DNA of 64,000 nucleotides from Lagopus muta (Eukaryota; Chordata; Aves; Galliformes; Phasianidae). The stretch's first letter is position 1; every line of letters begins with the position of its first letter. Made by a program: the position numbers and the translations under genes. Below the pieces are notes generated by a model, which saw only the letters and a program-made list of their open reading frames with translations, was not told the origin of the DNA and made no database searches. Location of the stretch: NCBI RefSeq assembly GCF_023343835.1, contig NC_064435.1, forward strand, positions 67,900,134-67,964,133. Direction: 5' to 3'. Positions 11,690 through 24,000 of this stretch are shown here, one piece after another.

Positions 11690-14427
11690 CATCTTCAAAT
11701 CTTTCCAGGAACTAAAACTGGGTGAAATTTTACAATTTATCATTTCCCATTCCCTGTTTGCAATGAAGTTTGCTTAAGATTGAATGAAATCATGGACAAA
11801 CATGTTTACTTCAGTGAGGTCAGACCCCATCTGTGTAGGAGTATAGCTATCTAAAACTCTCTGTATTAGCAAGAGAGAGATAAGGAAAGATGGGCTGAAT
11901 CATGCCTGAGATGTGCTTATCTCTTTCCTCTTGCAAGCCACTCTAAGGTGATCATGCTTCTCACTCAAGTTTTTCAGCTGTGTCAAATTAGATTAGATGA
12001 GTAAAGAAAAATATCTTTTTTTTTTAACATTACCATATTAGTATATAGTCAAGAGACAGGTAGAAATCCATATCAGATGTCTCTCCTATCATGTACAACA
12101 TGCAGGGGATACAGGTATTATTTTCTGAGCGCTAGAGATGGCACAAAACTCCTTACTTTATGTAGTGAAGAAAGCTCTCTATTTTAGGAACTGTGTTGGT
12201 ATATACTGTAAATCATACTTGATATATTACCTGAGAATCAGAAGCAACTGGGAAAAATGAAAATAAACACACAAAATAAAATATTGCCTTATTAGTCAAT
12301 AAGACAAAGCAGTAACTCACCATACTGGTGTATGTCATTGCCTTTTTCTTTTACAATTAAAATATGCAGCCTCAAATGAATTATTTAAGAACTGCAAATC
12401 CCAAGAAAACAACAAAGACAGAAAATCTAAAACCACTCAATATTATCTCTTTTAGTACTGCAGATGAAGGTACCTTGAAGGGCAGGCAAGTTTTGACTCT
12501 GGAGACTTTTGCTGGCTTACTTAGTTCTACTGAGTTCTACTGAGTTAAAATCCCTTCAGACTAAGTTTCAAGACAGAGCTATAAGCTTAACTATGGCGTG
12601 ATTAAGGCAGGCATAACTATGACAAAAGAAATATCCCTAGTGTTCTTTATGGTTATTTCCTAATACATTTATCTTTATAAGAGCTTCAATTCAAGAAATA
12701 GCTGAGTAATGCAGCTCCCACAGAAAGATATCACTCTTCAGTACTATTTGGCCTGTGAGTTCTGTTTCAAAATTTAAAAAAATGCAACATCTGGTTCTCA
12801 ATCTTAAAACATGATTAACTCAGAAGGGTTTTTATTAACAAAAAAAAAAAAAAAAAAAAAAAAAAAAGCCAAAATACATTTCTAGTTCATGGGCCTGACT
12901 TGTGTCCACTGAAATAACTGCTAAAATTCCCAGTGACTTGAAATAGGCGGTATCTTGCCCTTCGTAGGATCACAGTTGCTTACTAACCCACAAGCTACAT
13001 CCCTCATTACAGTAGGTACTGTGTTTTCAAATATTTCACTACCCAATTCCTTAGCAACTTCCCTACAAGATCCCTGTTTAGAATAGGTAGCTAATCACTT
13101 AAACACAAAGCTTCTCTGAGATGAAAGAGCTTTAAGGCATTACATGATACTTCCAGACTTTACCTAACTGAGGTCTGAGTCCTATTAGCCTGATTCACAC
13201 ATGCTAGTCCCAAATTACCATGACAAAGAAGCTGTTATTTAATTCCTCAGTGGTTGGCATTGTAACCATGAAAACATTTTGAATGTAGGAGAAAGCAGAG
13301 CTGGACTAGACTGGAGCTGATGAAAGTCCCAAGCCCCATGAGTGTCCTATCCAATCATGTCTAACTCACACAGTGGAAGACAGACAACCAGTGATATCAG
13401 ACACAATCTAGGCTGGACTCATTCAGCATCAGGCTTCATAAAATTGACCTGGTTGTTGTTTAAATGCTTTGTTCGTACAGAATAGAAATTACTGTCTTGA
13501 AAAGTACTTCACATGGAGTGTCTCCATGCTTGTCAGAACTGGGTATTTTCAGAGAGATAAAAGAAATATTCTTTTCCTGATGAGCATGTCCCCTCACAGA
13601 AACAAGGAAAACACTTTGACAGGGTTAGCACCTTTGCAACTTACATGTACTTGCATGTTTCTGGATCTCTTTTTGGTGTTTTCCTTTCAGAGCACTGAGA
13701 TGGTTTCGGTGTTAGTATTTGAAAAGATTATTTCTCTTTCTAAAACCACTTCAATACACAAGCCTCCATACATAAACACAGTGTTCTGTTTACAATATAA
13801 AAAATAAATTTTTAACTTCAAATCATACTTCTATCTAATAGGTCACATCAAACACCTCTAAAGCTTCTGCTACAGCTTTCTTCAACTACTTCCTCAGTAT
13901 TTCAATTAGTATCACTTGAAATTGCAAACAATAAAATTGCTTTATAAAAGGTAGAATTATACATCTAAGGTATCTTTTCTTATGATAAATAATTCTCTTT
14001 TGAAAGTAGAATTGCTCATTCAATCACCTCAAAGATCATGGTGTTTTCTGTGTTATGTGTTCCAGCACTGCATACTTAGTTGTTCCTTGACTATTTTCAG
14101 TATCATATTCTTGACAAAGATTTTGTGGATGTGGAAAAAAATTCCAACATGTATTCAACATCAATGCTAAACAGAGATCTCACAGATCGAGTAGATATTG
14201 CAAAATTAAAAAGAATGGGAACTATTCACACCATGCCCTTCGAGCAAGTAACTTCAGTCAATTTCAGAAACTAAGATCTGTATGGAGAAAAGGTAGGTGA
14301 GTAGATGGAGTAAGGTAGGTAGTCAGCATATTTTGTCTGGAGGCCAAAGAAATCTGGAGGTGTCCTGAAGATGTTTCAAAACAGTGTGAGTTTCAGGAAT
14401 GCCTTTTCTTCCAAACCATGTGAGGAA
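11690..14427. other. intergenic, contains a 28-bp poly(A)
   Basis: No gene recognised. A run of 28 A lies at 12840-12867. The short open frames here show no conserved features and lack splice-bordered structure. Confidence 0.55.
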
Positions 14428-14828
14428 TATGTCTGACACATGAAAGTACAGATGGAGAGAAGGTTTGTCATTGAATTCCTCCATGTAGAAAAAATGGCAC
14501 TCATTGACACTCATCAACACTTGCTGAACATTTATGGAGGCCAAACAGCGGACATGACCACAGTGAGATGGTAGGTGGTGTGTTTTAGCAGTGGCAGCAG
14601 AAATGTGAAAGACAAGCCAGATTCAGCCACACAGATTTTGATGAGTGTGGCATCCAAGCTCTTGTTCACTGTTAGCAAAAATACATAAGTAATAGTAACG
14701 ACACTGTTGAAAAATACTGTTTTGTAGTTGAGAATTTCCTCTATCAGATACTGTTATTGTGCTCTTTGTTTCCATTGTGGTTTCCATGGAAATAAATAGG
14801 AAACATTACTTTCAGAGACATCTATGTA
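14428..14828 (+). mobile_element. mariner-type DNA transposon remnant (Galluhop-like)
   Basis: This copy aligns with the reverse complement of 16463-17160. Near 14473 a short frame reads E-F-L-H-V-E-K, then D-T-H-Q-H-L-L-N-I-Y-G, then T-V-R-W. That is the helix-turn-helix start of a mariner transposase, broken by a stop soon after. The distal end carries TTCCATGGAAATAAATAGGA followed by a degenerate terminal inverted repeat, ending at TA (14827-14828). The catalytic DDD region is absent, so it is non-autonomous. I recall this arrangement as chicken Galluhop. The 5' terminal repeat is missing or too diverged to place; 14290-14427 may contain some of it. Confidence 0.7.
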
Positions 14829-16202
14829 CATTACGAGTAGTTTTTATGGGGTTTGCTGGTACTAGGTAAGTAATATTCTACTACACTACACAACAGGAAA
14901 AAAAAAAAAAAGTTTAATATATCAAAATCCCCACCTATGCTTGGAAGGCTTCATAGCTTCATACAAGAAAACCAGCACTCAGAACTGACTCAGACAGAGG
15001 TCCGGCTGTGGTTGCAAAGTTGTTCTTCATTTGTTTGTAATACCTCACCCCTACACCTTGCAGAAGCTTCACCAACAGCAGCAACTCTGCACAAGAGGCC
15101 TTAGACATTTCAGATGGCGCTTCATGTCTTCAGCTTCAGCATGCTGGCACAGCTCACTATCTGAGAAATATTCTGAGTCTCTTGAAGCATGAGGTGAATG
15201 AAGCTAAAGTTTCTATAACAAATAAGGCAAATCTAGAGTGATGGATGGTACAGCATCTTAATGACAAAGTATTTCCATGCTTTAAATTTCAGGTATTGCA
15301 GGCAGAAAGGGCACTCTGATTTCTCTGCATACAGTTTAAATACAGCAACCCACATTATCCTGAGACTGGGACAACTAAGCACCCCTTTTTTACTTCCTTA
15401 AGCTAAGTGAAACCTAAATGTTTCTGCATTTCAAACGTGAAACAGTGCTCTCTCTCCAGAAATAGAAAACTGAACAGAGAGTGAGGTCTCTCACTCACTT
15501 CTATTCACTCCCTTCACATATCCAAGGAGGGAAGCAAATAAAGTAACTATTTTTTTAAACACTCAAATGTTGTCTAAAACGTCAAAGAAAGCACACACAA
15601 TTTTTACCTTGTTAAAGAGAGGGTCTTCCTCATGTAAAAAGCTATCAATTTCCCAGCCTCTGCTATAGACAATTCCTAAAGGAGTTGGTGCTTCCTAGAG
15701 GAAAGAAGAAATTCTGAGATTGAATATTCAAGCAGAGGCAAATTAATCCAATCTACAAATCTACAAATATATATGTAAAATAAATGAAGATCTGTCCCTC
15801 ACTCCCACAGTAAGAAGGCAGCGCTTTGAAGTCTGTGGCAAAACTTTATTCAATACTACACAGATACAAAAAAAGTGAGCAGATTTTTTTTTTTAATCAC
15901 AGATGAATTGCCTGATTTTAATAACTGCTAAGCACCTGCAGTTTTTATACAAGTGGAAAATGAAGGGGTTGAATTTTTCCAGAAAAAAATAAAGGCCGAA
16001 TTCCTTTTTCTGAAAATCTTCAACAATAGGTGTGTGATTATCAGAAGAGCAGCATATCCGGAACATCAACATGATGAGCAAAAACATCATCCATGTTTAA
16101 AAAACCATTTCTCTGTAAATGAAAGTATGCAAAAGAATGACACAAATCCAGATGTAATTTACCCAACAGATCCATCTCAGTTTGCTTCTATGGCTCCTTA
16201 TC
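14829..16202. other. intergenic, no gene recognised
   Basis: AT-rich sequence with short A-runs (14899-14911). I see no exon or transposon. Confidence 0.5.
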
Positions 16203-16460
16203 ATGTGTATGGAATAAAATGGAACAGAATAGTTGGAAGGAACCTTGAGAGATTATTGAGTCCAACCAAAAGAATAAGCATGTTTCTGAGGGCATTATCC
16301 AAATGTCTCTTGAGAACTGACAGGCATGGGATATCAGCCACCTCTCTAGGAATATTCACCTATTCTAGTGTTTGACCACCCTCATGGTAAAGAAATTTTT
16401 CCTCATGTGCATTCTGAACATTCTCTAGCACAGCTTTGTGCTGTTCTCACATGTTCTAAT
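16203..16460 (-). mobile_element. CR1 LINE 3' end
   Basis: The minus-strand CR1 tail begins here with a decayed form of the usual 'agaatagttggaaggaacctt' 3' end. It continues through 'ggtggctgat' and 'agaaatttttcctcatgtgc' type segments. It stops abruptly next to the mariner terminal sequence at about 16463. The tail repeat is degenerate, so this is an old copy. Confidence 0.85.
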
Positions 16461-16462
16461 GC

Positions 16463-17160
16463 ACGCAGGGAGGTCCAAAACTAATGGCCCCTATTTATTT
16501 CCGTGGAAACCTCTATCATGCCTCCATCCCTGGAGGCATTCAAGGACAGGCTGGGCATGGCTCTGGGCAGCCTGGTCTAGTGGTTGGCAACCCTGCACAG
16601 GGTCAGGGGGCTGAAACTAGGTGATCATTAATGGTCCTTTTCAATCCAGGCCATTATATGATTCTATGAAACTGCAACAGAGCACAATTACAGCATTTGA
16701 CAGAGCAAATTCTCTGCTACAATGCCCTATTTTTCAAAATAGCTATTATTTAACATTCTTTACCACTAGCTATACTTTTTCACTGGTGATGAACAAGAGC
16801 CTGCATGCCACATTCATAAAAATTTGCACCAACAGAGTGTATCTGTTGTCACTGCTGAAATGCACCACACACTGCCTCACTGCACCCACATCTGCTGTTT
16901 CATCTCCACAGAAATACAGCAAATATTGATGAATGTCAGTGGGTGCTATTTTTTTCAAAGGGAGGAATTAAATTACACAGCTTTCATCCACACTTCTGGA
17001 TGTGTCAGCCATATTTTGTCAGATTGCCCCTCTGCTGCCATCTATCACATGGCAACAAAATGTAATGCAATTTTGGTGAGAAGGTTCAGCCTCTACTACC
17101 ATACCACCAACATGAAGTCATGGGCCAACATAATTAAATAGGAGGCATTATTTAGGTTTT
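16463..17160 (-). mobile_element. mariner-type element (Galluhop-like), split by a CR1
   Basis: On the minus strand it starts near 17160 with AATGCCTCCTATTTAATTAT and ends near 16463 with AAATAGGGGCCATTAGTTTTGGA. These form imperfect terminal inverted repeats. Inside is the transposase helix-turn-helix segment K-I-A-P-T-D-I-H-Q-Y-L-L (near 16950-16915), D-E-T-A-D-V and V-V-H-F-S-S-D, followed directly by the 3' region. The catalytic core is deleted, the usual state of this family. A 5'-truncated CR1 (16512-16668) interrupts it near the 3' end. Confidence 0.75.
16512..16668 (+). mobile_element. CR1 LINE 3' end nested in the mariner
   Basis: It reads 'cctccatccctggaggcatt', then 'ctgggcagcctggtctagtg', and ends in GATTCTATG, the standard CR1 3' end on the plus strand. 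The mariner sequence GGAAAC...GCAACAGAGCAC resumes on either side. GAAAC appears at both junctions (16506-16510 and just after the tail), a possible short target duplication. Nesting shows the CR1 is younger than the mariner. Confidence 0.85.
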
Positions 17161-17294
17161 ACTTTCAGACCAGCCCTGTTACATTTTCTCTTCAGGACTT
17201 ATTCCAGCCTATGTATTAGTTTTGTCCCACCTCATCAGCATGATCACAGAAATAATTGCTGGACATCTTGCAGTTTCAACTTTTGTAAAACACT

Positions 17295-18042
17295 ATTTCT
17301 AACACAGTCAACAGAAGTGCTAGCCAGAGAGACCCAGACAAAATTGAGTAGTGGGCTCAAGAGAACCTCATGAGGTTTAACAAGGCCAAGTAAAATGTCT
17401 TGCAACAACTGCCACTATTAATACAAACTGGAGTCATCTTGTAAAGCACAGTCCTCCTGAAAAAATTCTGGGGTTCCTGGTGATGGTAAGCTGGACATGA
17501 ACCAGCACTGTGACCTTGCAGCCCAGAAAGCCAACCGTATACTGGGCTGCATTAAAAGAAGTGTGGCTAACAGTGTGAGGGAGGTGATCCTGCTCCTCTG
17601 CTCTGCGCTGGTGAGACCTCACCTGGAGTACTGTGTGCAGATGTGGAGTCTTCAGTACAGGAGAGACATGAGCCTGTTGGAGCATGTCCAGAGAAGGGCT
17701 ACAAAATTGACCCAGGGGATGGAACATCTCTCCAGCGAGGACAGGCTAAGAGAATTGGGACTGTTCAGAGAAGAGAAGGCTCCAGCAGCCTTTTGGTATC
17801 TAAAGAAGAGTTGTAAGAAAGAAGGGGACAGACTCTTTAGCAGGTCTGTGGTGATAGCACATGGGGTGCCCATAGAGGCTGTGGTTGCGCTGTACCTAGA
17901 GGCATTCAAGACCAGATTGGATGGGGCCCTGGGCAGCATGGTCTAGCATTAAATGGGAAGGTTGGTGCCCTGCATGTGGCAGGGCGGTTGGAAATTCATG
18001 ATCCTTGAGACCCCTTCCAACCTGGCCATTCTGTGATTCTGT
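17295..18042 (+). mobile_element. CR1 LINE with C-terminal part of ORF2
   Basis: This fragment of about 750 bp includes the end of the CR1 ORF2 reverse-transcriptase polyprotein. A frame open from 17497 to 17946 contains A-A-Q-K-A-N-R-I-L-G, L-V-R-P-H-L-E-Y-C-V-Q, H-V-Q-R-R-A-T-K-L and R-L-R-E-L-G-L-F, all characteristic of the ORF2 C-terminal region. The conserved 3' end follows, with 'cccttccaacctggccattc' and a tail at 18042. The 5' part, including the catalytic reverse-transcriptase motifs, is absent. The copy therefore cannot be active. Confidence 0.92.
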
Positions 18043-18290
18043 AGGGAAAAGGTTTCAAACTAGAAGAGGGGAGATTTAGATTGGATATAAGGAAGAAGTT
18101 TTTTTATAATAAATGTGTTTAGGCACTAGCACAGGTTGCCCAGAGAGGTGGTGGATGCCCCATCCCTGGAGACATTCAAGGACAGGCTGGACTGGTTCTG
18201 AGCAGCCTGACTGGGTTGGCAATGTCCCTGTTCATTGCAGGACAGTTGGGTCAGATAACCTTCCAACTCAAATGATACTGTGATCCTAAG
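18043..18290 (+). mobile_element. second CR1 3' end in tandem
   Basis: A separate CR1 3' segment follows directly after the tail of the preceding copy. It runs from 'gggagatttagattggatat' through 'gttgcccagagaggtggtgg' and 'ggagacattcaaggacaggc' to a decayed tail. It repeats parts already present in the upstream copy, so these are two insertions, with the later one apparently targeting the tail of the other. Confidence 0.85.
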
Positions 18291-20280
18291 CAGACATAAG
18301 CCATCAGAAAACTGCTGATGGTGCCACTCCTTTCCCCTTTCTGAAACAAGTAAGTAAATTGCATGCTGTCCTTATTCATAAAAAGAAAAAAGAAAAGAAA
18401 GAAAACAAATGATCTAAACAAAAACAACAAAAAAACATTCTTATGAGGGATGGAAAGAAAAAAAAATGTTTGCATTTTCAATTTATTTCTTTGGGATCCT
18501 CACCCTCTTACGACTTTGGAGACGGGCTGAAACACAACACAGTAGATACTGACATTGGCATTTGTTTTGTCAGCATGGGTAGCACAGGAGAATTCACTGT
18601 CTGCTCTCCTGTATGCTTATTTCTTGAAGAAGCGAGGAACTTTATGATAGTTTTTGTTGTGGAAGCAATAAATTGAGCGCATGTGACTGCCAACTTTCAC
18701 AATTTCAATTATTTTAAATAAATAGGAATTCTTCACTTTCTCAGCTGTTTTTTTCCAGGCATTTGCAACCTGTCCAACCCTTTCAACACTATGGAAATGC
18801 AGAATTATTTCAGTTAGTAGTGGCCTTAAGTTCCTTTTCTTTTTCTTTTTAATCCAAACATCTGAAAAGAAAATATTGCTCTTTTCTCCTCTACAAGAAA
18901 CAGTTAATTGAAAAAAAAAAAGAAAAAAAAAAAAATATTTAATTAAAATTATAATGAAAATTAATAAAGAAAATGTATTGTCTTGCTTTAAAATAAGAAG
19001 TAGAGTCTGTAAATGCAGTCAAAGATCTATTTCATACAAAGCTTCTTGTCCAAGGATTTCAATCACTTCATTTGGTGAGCTGCCAGAAAGATAAATTTTA
19101 TTTTATAGAAAAAATATAGTGTATACATACATTTCTAAATTCAGTATTTCTATTTTCCTAGAATAGTTGAAATCCCATAAAACTTTAGGAAACAGAAAGA
19201 AACAGAAGACATTCAAATTGAAAGATCTTACCATTGTAGCTGTATTGAGATTCAAAAAGTATTAAAAAAATTAAGTAGCAGAAAATTTAGATACATGCAG
19301 AATCAATGTTCAGCTCATACTCTGAACATAAAAGATAATTAATAGTTGAGAGATCCTATGCAAAAGCATGGCTTCTAAAGTCAGGACACACAGTTTCCTA
19401 TGATTTCATTTTCCTATGATTTGCTCTGACTCAACAAGCAGCTGTGGGCCTGGGGCAGAACTTGAGGTCCGTTGAGATCTGACCTGCAAGACAGCAAGTG
19501 AAATGATCACAGCTGTCCTAATGCAGCCTTTACATAACCTCTGAACTTTTGACAACAGTGGCATGCATGTCTGAATGGAGACTGAATACAGAAAGAGAGA
19601 GAGGATTGTGGTAAATGTCACAAGAACCTTTGGAACCACCTAGAAAACCATCCAAATGTGAACTTTAAGTCCTTCTCATTTGGGGAAATATTTTAAGTAC
19701 ATGTTAAATTTCAAGCATGCATTGAACTTTCTTGTTCTTCATGAGATTAAAGTACTATGATTAAATATCTATTTTACTGCCTTCAAGAGGTTTTATTTTT
19801 TTTCCTAAATTGGGATCTGAATGCACTAAGTTAATTTTTAGCTGCAATTATGTTTTGCTAGAATATAGAATATATAGAATATATAGTAGGGAGGAATATG
19901 CCTTCTTGATTCCATTTGTCAAGGTTTAAAAGCCTTCTTAACACCTAACTTCCTACCTAAACCTCCAATCTGATTTTGAAACAAGATTTTAATTTTTTTT
20001 TAATTATTTTTATTTGGCTTATAAAAAACAGGAGTTGTTTTTTGAAGAGGATTGAAAGATCAAACTTATACATATTCCAAATTTAAATGGCCCACAGACA
20101 TGTCCTTGTTCTCACATCAGTGAGAAATTGAAAGAAATTCATTGATTTCAGTGGACTTTTATAAGCGGATCAACCTCCATATCAGCTAATGTGAAATTAG
20201 AGAAGTATCTGAAAAATTAAACAGCCAAGACTAATGATCAGCTGGCGCAAACTGCCATACTCTCCTTTAATGTAGTAGTA
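18291..20280. other. intergenic, no gene recognised
   Basis: AT-rich, with purine/A-rich patches around 18380-18460 and 18911-18936. There are no recognisable exons or RNA genes. A minus-strand frame at 19406-19639 has no known features. Confidence 0.5.
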
Positions 20281-20600
20281 GAATCATAGTATCATAGAAC
20301 TACTTAGGTTGGAAAAGACCTTAAAGATCATCAAGTCCAGCCACAACCTAACCATACTACCTTAATTCTAACAACCCTCCACTAAATCATGTCCCTGAGC
20401 ACCACATCCACACGGATTTTAAACACATTCAGGGATGTTGACTCAACCACTTCCCTGGGGAGCCTATTCCAGTGCTTAACAACCCTTTCAGTAAAGAAGT
20501 TTTTCCCAATATCTAACCTAAACCTCCTCCGGTGCATCTTGAGGCCATTTCCCCTTGTCCTGACACCTGTCACCAGTGAAAATACTGGTAATAGAAAGAT
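20281..20600 (-). mobile_element. CR1 LINE 3' end with ORF2 C-terminus
   Basis: On the minus strand the end of ORF2 is still readable: [35 protein letters not shown] and V-V-L-R-D-M-I. A 3' region and an ATTCTA-type tail near 20285 follow. It is 5'-truncated at about 20600. The frame is unusually well preserved for a CR1 fragment, so this copy is relatively young. Confidence 0.93.
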
Positions 20601-20924
20601 GAGGTAAAGAAAAGACATCAGTGAATACAGTCAAGAAATAAACTCCAATTTATATAAAGTGTGATTTTAAAAAAATCAAGAGAAACTTGATTATTTGCAA
20701 GACAGAAACTTTTACAAAAGAACCACAGTGAGCATACAAATATTTTCACAAATACTGTCTGCACACAATGGAAAACTATTAAAAAGGGCTCTGCATCTTG
20801 TTGCACAGTGGCTTCCATGACACCATCAGTCCTGTAGGGTATGAAATGGCATTCCTGACAGTCCTAGTGTTGCTCTGCTTTGCTGAATTATTGCAAGGGT
20901 AGGGCAAACAGTCACTGTGGAAGT
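20601..20924. other. intergenic, nothing recognised
   Basis: Unique-looking sequence between two CR1 fragments. No gene or repeat recognised. Confidence 0.45.
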
Positions 20925-21024
20925 CCTGAGGTGGAACAAAGGAAGTTCCATATCTAGTCCAAAGGGTTGGTCTAGATGATCTCCAGAGGTCTCTTACAAG
21001 CCCTATGATTCCGTGATTCTGCGA
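20925..21024 (+). mobile_element. short CR1 3' end
   Basis: It reads 'gaagttccatatctagtcca', then 'ttggtctagatgatctccag', then a tail of CCTATGATTCCGTGATTCTG. The CTCCAGAGGTC wording differs from the other copies and points to a different CR1 subfamily. Confidence 0.8.
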
Positions 21025-24000
21025 TGGTTCTGGGAATCCGTGTAGGATTTAGGAGTAGGTGTAACCTCACAGTCCCTCAAACTGTAATATCAGTTGGCAA
21101 ACTTCACAAACCAAACATCACCTGCATCTCCAAACTTGTCTTTAAGACTTCTACAGAAGAACAGGGAAGAGAGGAGTTAAATTTATTCACTGTCATGATG
21201 GCCGTGGTGCCACATGAAATACGGGTTTTTTCAGCACTGGTAGAGTTGCATTTACAATTCATTGCACTGGCAATCTTGTTCACAAATCCCAGCAGGAGTT
21301 AGCCAGTAACATTCAACACACTGAGATGAGAATGTTTCCCCAATTGTCTTTGACTTTCCAAGGCTACCAGCAGATTGTTATTTACCTGGAATAACATGCA
21401 AGTGAGCTAATCCACTCAGTTAAAGCATCTGTTTATAGGCACAGGGTCAATTTTGTGAATAATAACTGTGCAATATTATGTTCACCTGAATTTATTATCT
21501 AACAATAGTTAATATAGTTAATATTAATATGAGTGCGGAAGGGAAGTACTAAAGGAAATAATCTCTCATCTGTGTCTAAGCGCATACCATTTCTTATTTT
21601 TTTCTCAGTGCAGAAAAAATTTAGGTCAGAAAATTATTCCTCATGGGTAACAAGTAGTTCATTTGCAAATTCTCGTTGGATGCTCTTGGCAGGTTAACAT
21701 TTGCCTAAAGCAGCATCTGATGAGGAGAAACAAGGACTTCTGTTTTCCTCACATTCAGTCCACTAGCATTAGCCTAGATGAACACACATTCGCAGACATG
21801 AAAATGAAGTTACCCTATAACCCCAAAACAATAATAAAGCAATAGGGGTGGTAGTTCAAGCAAAACAAAAACAATCATAAAAAATCATGTAAGACATAAC
21901 TCATTATTATTTTATCATTTTTAATGGCATAACAGCCTTTGATTTAATTACTACCTAGTACAGCAGACCCAGAGGATTCAGCCACCAAGGAAGCAGCTCC
22001 TCTTCCAAGAACTTTACCTTCTTGCTCCCTCTAGTGCTCTGTGATATCAAGCACAATTTTTACCTACTAGAATCAGAGTATTTTCTCTCATTTCCTATTC
22101 CTTTACATCCAACCAAAGTGACTTGATAGGAAAGGACGGAGACTTTGTTATAGTAATAATTTGAAATGTAAACCTTCACCTAGCACGGAACTTAGCAATC
22201 CAAACTGCAAATAGTATGTCTTATTGTTTGCAGACAAACTAGTATTTGGGCTTGGGAGAGAGAGGTACTGCTATAACTGCATCTAAGAGCACATTTTAAC
22301 TAGACACGTGTCACAGACCCAAGTCACAATCCTCAGTTAAACTTTCCTAGAACAAAAAGAATATGACTGTATTTTGCACATAATTACTTGTCTCATCACA
22401 GTACAAAGACATAAAACTAGTAACTATAAGCTTCAAAATAACAAGTTTATAAACTTAAAGGAAAAGAGAACTTCTACCAGCTTCAATTACTGACATTTAC
22501 ATCCTGCTATACATGGTGATCAACCTAAATAATGAACACCTGGACTACTTGATAAAAGTAGAGCAGAAAATCCACATTGTTCCTTACATACTGCTATAGC
22601 CTGTTAAAGGCTCATCTTTATGAAAAAAAAAAAGTAAAAAATTGCAAAGCGAAGATCCAAAACATGAACACAGCATGACACACTGTCTGACTGTAACTCC
22701 AATCTACCTAAAACAATGCTGCTCCTAGGCATCTCAGTGGAATAAGTTAAACTCTGAAATGTCAAGCTAACAAGACAAGACTGTATTAATTAGCTGCCTG
22801 ATGAGCAGGAGTACTCACAGCAGAAACATCTGCAGAATCTACTACTGAAAACAGATTCTTTTGGCATCAAAATACTGGTGGAACCTAGAAAACTAGGAAT
22901 TGTAGTTTTTCCATTCTGACTGCTACCAGTGGCAGGCTGGAAACATTTCCATCAAATAGAATGTAAAGGGATCAAATCTACTTCTGCCATATCAACACAG
23001 TTCAGCACCACCATATAAATTAGCCATGAGAAAGAGCAGAGTCTTCACTTCTGGTAGTTTTCAAAGACATTTAAAAAAACTATTTTAATACATACAGTAA
23101 CATCTTGGATTGAAAAGATATCAAGTAAAATGTTTGCTCTTTCTTATATATAGTCTACAAATTCATATACCAACTTTGCCATAGGCAGTGGTGGTCTTAA
23201 AGTCTGCATTCTACTTCAAGATCCCATTCCTAATTGTTTTATGCAATGTTCTGTAATGGCATATTAGAAGGCAAAATTTTGCACAGATGTATGTTGATTT
23301 AAATTCTATTTGCTTCACCATAATCTAAGCCTAACTACTCAGAGGCAGTCTTAAGCCCACTGCTGTGCAGAGGGAATAACTTTAGACCAGTGATGAATAT
23401 CATGAAAAGTTTTAGTTTCATGTCCAATAACAAACCACTGACAGTGATAAAACTTTCTGCTATACAGATGAATCTTTTGAGAAAGCAAATCAAAATATTT
23501 TAAAGAGTCCACATAATGCTACCTTAACAAACAGGGTTATATTCCTTTATTTACAAAATCAATTCAATATGAATTAAGAAAATGAGTCATCCTTATTTCC
23601 TTCTCCTGCATGCAGTGTTTCTTGCTGCTCATAGTTTAGTTTCAGATCAAAGCAAGATAAAAGTGAATTCAAGATTCTTCTATTCTGTTATTCGTATCTG
23701 TAGAAATACATTTCCTTTTATATACTGCATATTATTTCACATATTTTGTTTAACTGTTCTTGGTATGAAAATTGAATGAAGTGTATTTGTGGAAAATAAT
23801 GTTTTAATTACATGTAATTAATATTTTTATCCGCACCTACAAGGTAAAAACAAATAAAATATACACATATAAGTAAAAGAACTGCAATGATCAGAAATAT
23901 ATCTATTACCAAAATGAGTGTTTGTGTTTATTTGGACAAATTTGTAGGGTAATAAGGCATAGCATTTTCAAAGGCACTTAAGGGACTAATTTTCAGAATA

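Noticed and set aside
16621..17141. Plus-strand open frames of about 100 codons
   Set aside because: They read the mariner remnant antisense and run through the CR1 tail.
17497..17946. 150-codon open frame that looks like a gene
   Set aside because: It is the C-terminal end of CR1 ORF2 within a 5'-truncated LINE and lacks the catalytic part.
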